Source: a virus. Taken from it: 20,591 nucleotides of DNA. The position numbers and the translations under genes were made by a program. The stretch's first letter is position 1, and each line of letters starts with the position of its first letter. Below the pieces are notes generated by a model. That model saw nothing but the letters and a program-made list of their open reading frames with translations. It was not told the DNA's origin and made no database searches. Positions 19,279 to 20,591 of the stretch are shown here, one piece after another. The stretch covers positions 1 through 20,591 of IMG/VR virus record IMGVR_UViG_3300020470_002869; one strand, given 5' to 3'.

Positions 19279-20591
19279 ATGCCACAGCAAACCAATTTAA
19301 ACGTCGCGCCATATTTTGATGACTTTGAAGCGTCTAATGATTTCCATAAAGTATTATTCAAACCTGGTTATCCAGTCCAGGCAAGGGAGTTAACTACCCT
19401 TCAATCCATACTGCAAAATCAGATTGAAAAGTTTGGTCAACATTTTTTCAAGGAAGGTGCAAAGGTAATTCCTGGAAATACTGGATTTACTCAGCTTTAT
19501 AAGTGTGTTCAATTAAATAATAATTATCAGGGAGTACCAGTTGCTGCTTATGTAGATCAATTAGTTGGTACAAAGATTACTGGAAAGAATTCTGGTGTAA
19601 CGGCAGTTGTTGATAAAGTTTTATTGTCTGAAGATTCTGAAAGGGATAATTTAACTCTTTATATTAACTATTTGAATTCTAGTACAGCGAATAATTCTAC
19701 CGAAGTATTTGAAGATGGTGAAGAATTATTCTGTAATACTACAGTTACTTCTGGACTTCTTGGAAATAGTGCAATAGCAGCAGGAGATTCATTAGCAATA
19801 ACTATTGCAAATAATGCAACTGCTACTGGATCAGCATTTCAAATTCAAGATGGGGTATATTTTATTCGTGGAAACTTTGTTAATGTTTCTACAGAGACCC
19901 TTATACTCGATCAGTACACAAATACTCCATCATATAGAGTTGGATTATTTGTTGATGAAGAAATAATTAATGCTGATTTAGATGAGAGTCTATATGATAA
20001 TTCTCAGGGATATAATAACTATTCTGCACCTGGAGCAGATAGACTAAAGATTACTACAAAACTGTTCAAAAAATCATTAGATGATTTTGATGATAATAAT
20101 TTTGTCGAATTAGCAACAGTTCAAGATGGAAATTTAAAAAGTTTAGTTAGAAATACTGAATATAGTGTAATTGGTGATGAGTTAGCTCGTAGAACTTATG
20201 ACGAGTCTGGTGATTATTATATTAAACCTTTTGACATAACCGTTTTAAACTCTTTAAACAACAATAAAGGGAATAGAGGGGTATTTCAAGCAGGTCAATT
20301 TACATATGGTGGAGATACACCCAGTGATGATTTAGCACTTTATAGGTTCTCTCCAGGTAAAGCATATGTAAGAGGATATGAGGTAGAGACAATATCACCT
20401 ACATTCTTAGATGTACCTAAGCCAAGAACTACTAAAGAGACTAAAGATCTAAGTTTAATTTATAATACTGGTCCAACTTTAAGATTAAACAGAGCATATG
20501 GAAATCCTACGGTAGGAATTGGAAATACTTATGTGGTTACTCTTAGATCTAAGAGAGTAGGATCTGATCAAAAACAAGCAAATGGTGGAGA
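19279..20591 (+). CDS. DUF4815-type virion structural protein (3' end outside window)
   Basis: The frame is open from ATG at 19279 to the window edge, 437 complete codons. The amino terminus reads MPQQTNLNVAPYFDDFEASN and continues with FHKVLFKPGYPVQARELTTL and QSILQNQIEKFGQHFFKEG (about 22-60), the signature of DUF4815 (PF16075) phage structural proteins. GVYFIRGNFVNV (about 194-205) and FSPGKAYVRGYEVE (about 355-368) are typical later strands that pack against it. It follows gene 8 where T4 has genes 9 and 10, so a role in the outer baseplate or tail-fibre attachment is likely, but sequence alone does not show which. No ribosome-binding site stands out; translation may be coupled to gp8. 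The Tyr/Asn/Thr/Gly-rich composition resembles the neighbouring virion genes. Confidence 0.88.
   Translation, partial: MPQQTNLNVAPYFDDFEASNDFHKVLFKPGYPVQARELTTLQSILQNQIEKFGQHFFKEGAKVIPGNTGFTQLYKCVQLNNNYQGVPVAAYVDQLVGTKITGKNSGVTAVVDKVLLSEDSERDNLTLYINYLNSSTANNSTEVFEDGEELFCNTTVTSGLLGNSAIAAGDSLAITIANNATATGSAFQIQDGVYFIRGNFVNVSTETLILDQYTNTPSYRVGLFVDEEIINADLDESLYDNSQGYNNYSAPGADRLKITTKLFKKSLDDFDDNNFVELATVQDGNLKSLVRNTEYSVIGDELARRTYDESGDYYIKPFDITVLNSLNNNKGNRGVFQAGQFTYGGDTPSDDLALYRFSPGKAYVRGYEVETISPTFLDVPKPRTTKETKDLSLIYNTGPTLRLNRAYGNPTVGIGNTYVVTLRSKRVGSDQKQANGG

Noticed and set aside
1-20591. Host-type metabolic genes (photosynthesis, phosphate), tRNA genes or a defence system
   Set aside because: These are common in cyanophage genomes, but no such protein signature or tRNA-like fold was seen in this window.

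Overview
The window looks like part of the late structural region of a T4-like marine cyanophage (a myovirus of Synechococcus or Prochlorococcus; Kyanoviridae type). The evidence is the order gene 25 - gene 6 - giant virion gene - gene 8 - DUF4815 structural gene, clear T4 baseplate-wedge signatures in gp25, gp6 and gp8, AT-rich DNA, tight one-strand packing, and AATAAATA late-promoter-like boxes matching the NATAAATA form reported for T4-like cyanophages. Host and species cannot be fixed from sequence reading alone. All supported genes are on the + strand; I saw no tRNA, CRISPR, insertion sequence, integrase or defence system.

Layout. Positions 1-477 hold the 3' part of a glycosyltransferase-like gene. 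A 48-residue, very basic small protein (518-664) follows behind a strong ribosome-binding site. A UACG-loop hairpin with a T-run (671-694) comes next, then a 63-residue acidic small protein (710-901). A late-promoter-like sequence at 905-922 precedes gene 25 (943-1344), gene 6 (1346-3319) and a 14.35-kb gene (3335-17686). The same 18-bp promoter sequence is repeated at 17684-17701, just before gene 8 (17719-19272) and the start of a DUF4815 structural gene that runs off the window (19279-20591).

Function. gp25, gp6 and gp8 are baseplate-wedge parts. The 4,783-residue protein sits where gene 7 lies in T4. Its first ~240 residues resemble, from memory, the conserved C-terminal part of T4 gp7, so I read it as a greatly enlarged gp7 counterpart. 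The rest is a mosaic of beta-rich repeats: GxGY units, His-Gly loop units, a YHYH-like domain, a cupredoxin-like remnant and a cluster of Cys/His YPR repeats. This could give the baseplate a large peripheral structure. Two promoter copies would give one transcript for 25-6-giant and a separate start for 8 and what follows.

Most notable are the rearranged, giant gp7 counterpart; the Cys/His YPR repeat cluster near 13.8-15.6 kb; the identical late promoters with almost no leader and no ribosome-binding site; and a third late-type box placed so that its transcript would begin within the hairpin. The window is a structural module rather than a new enzymatic or defence system.
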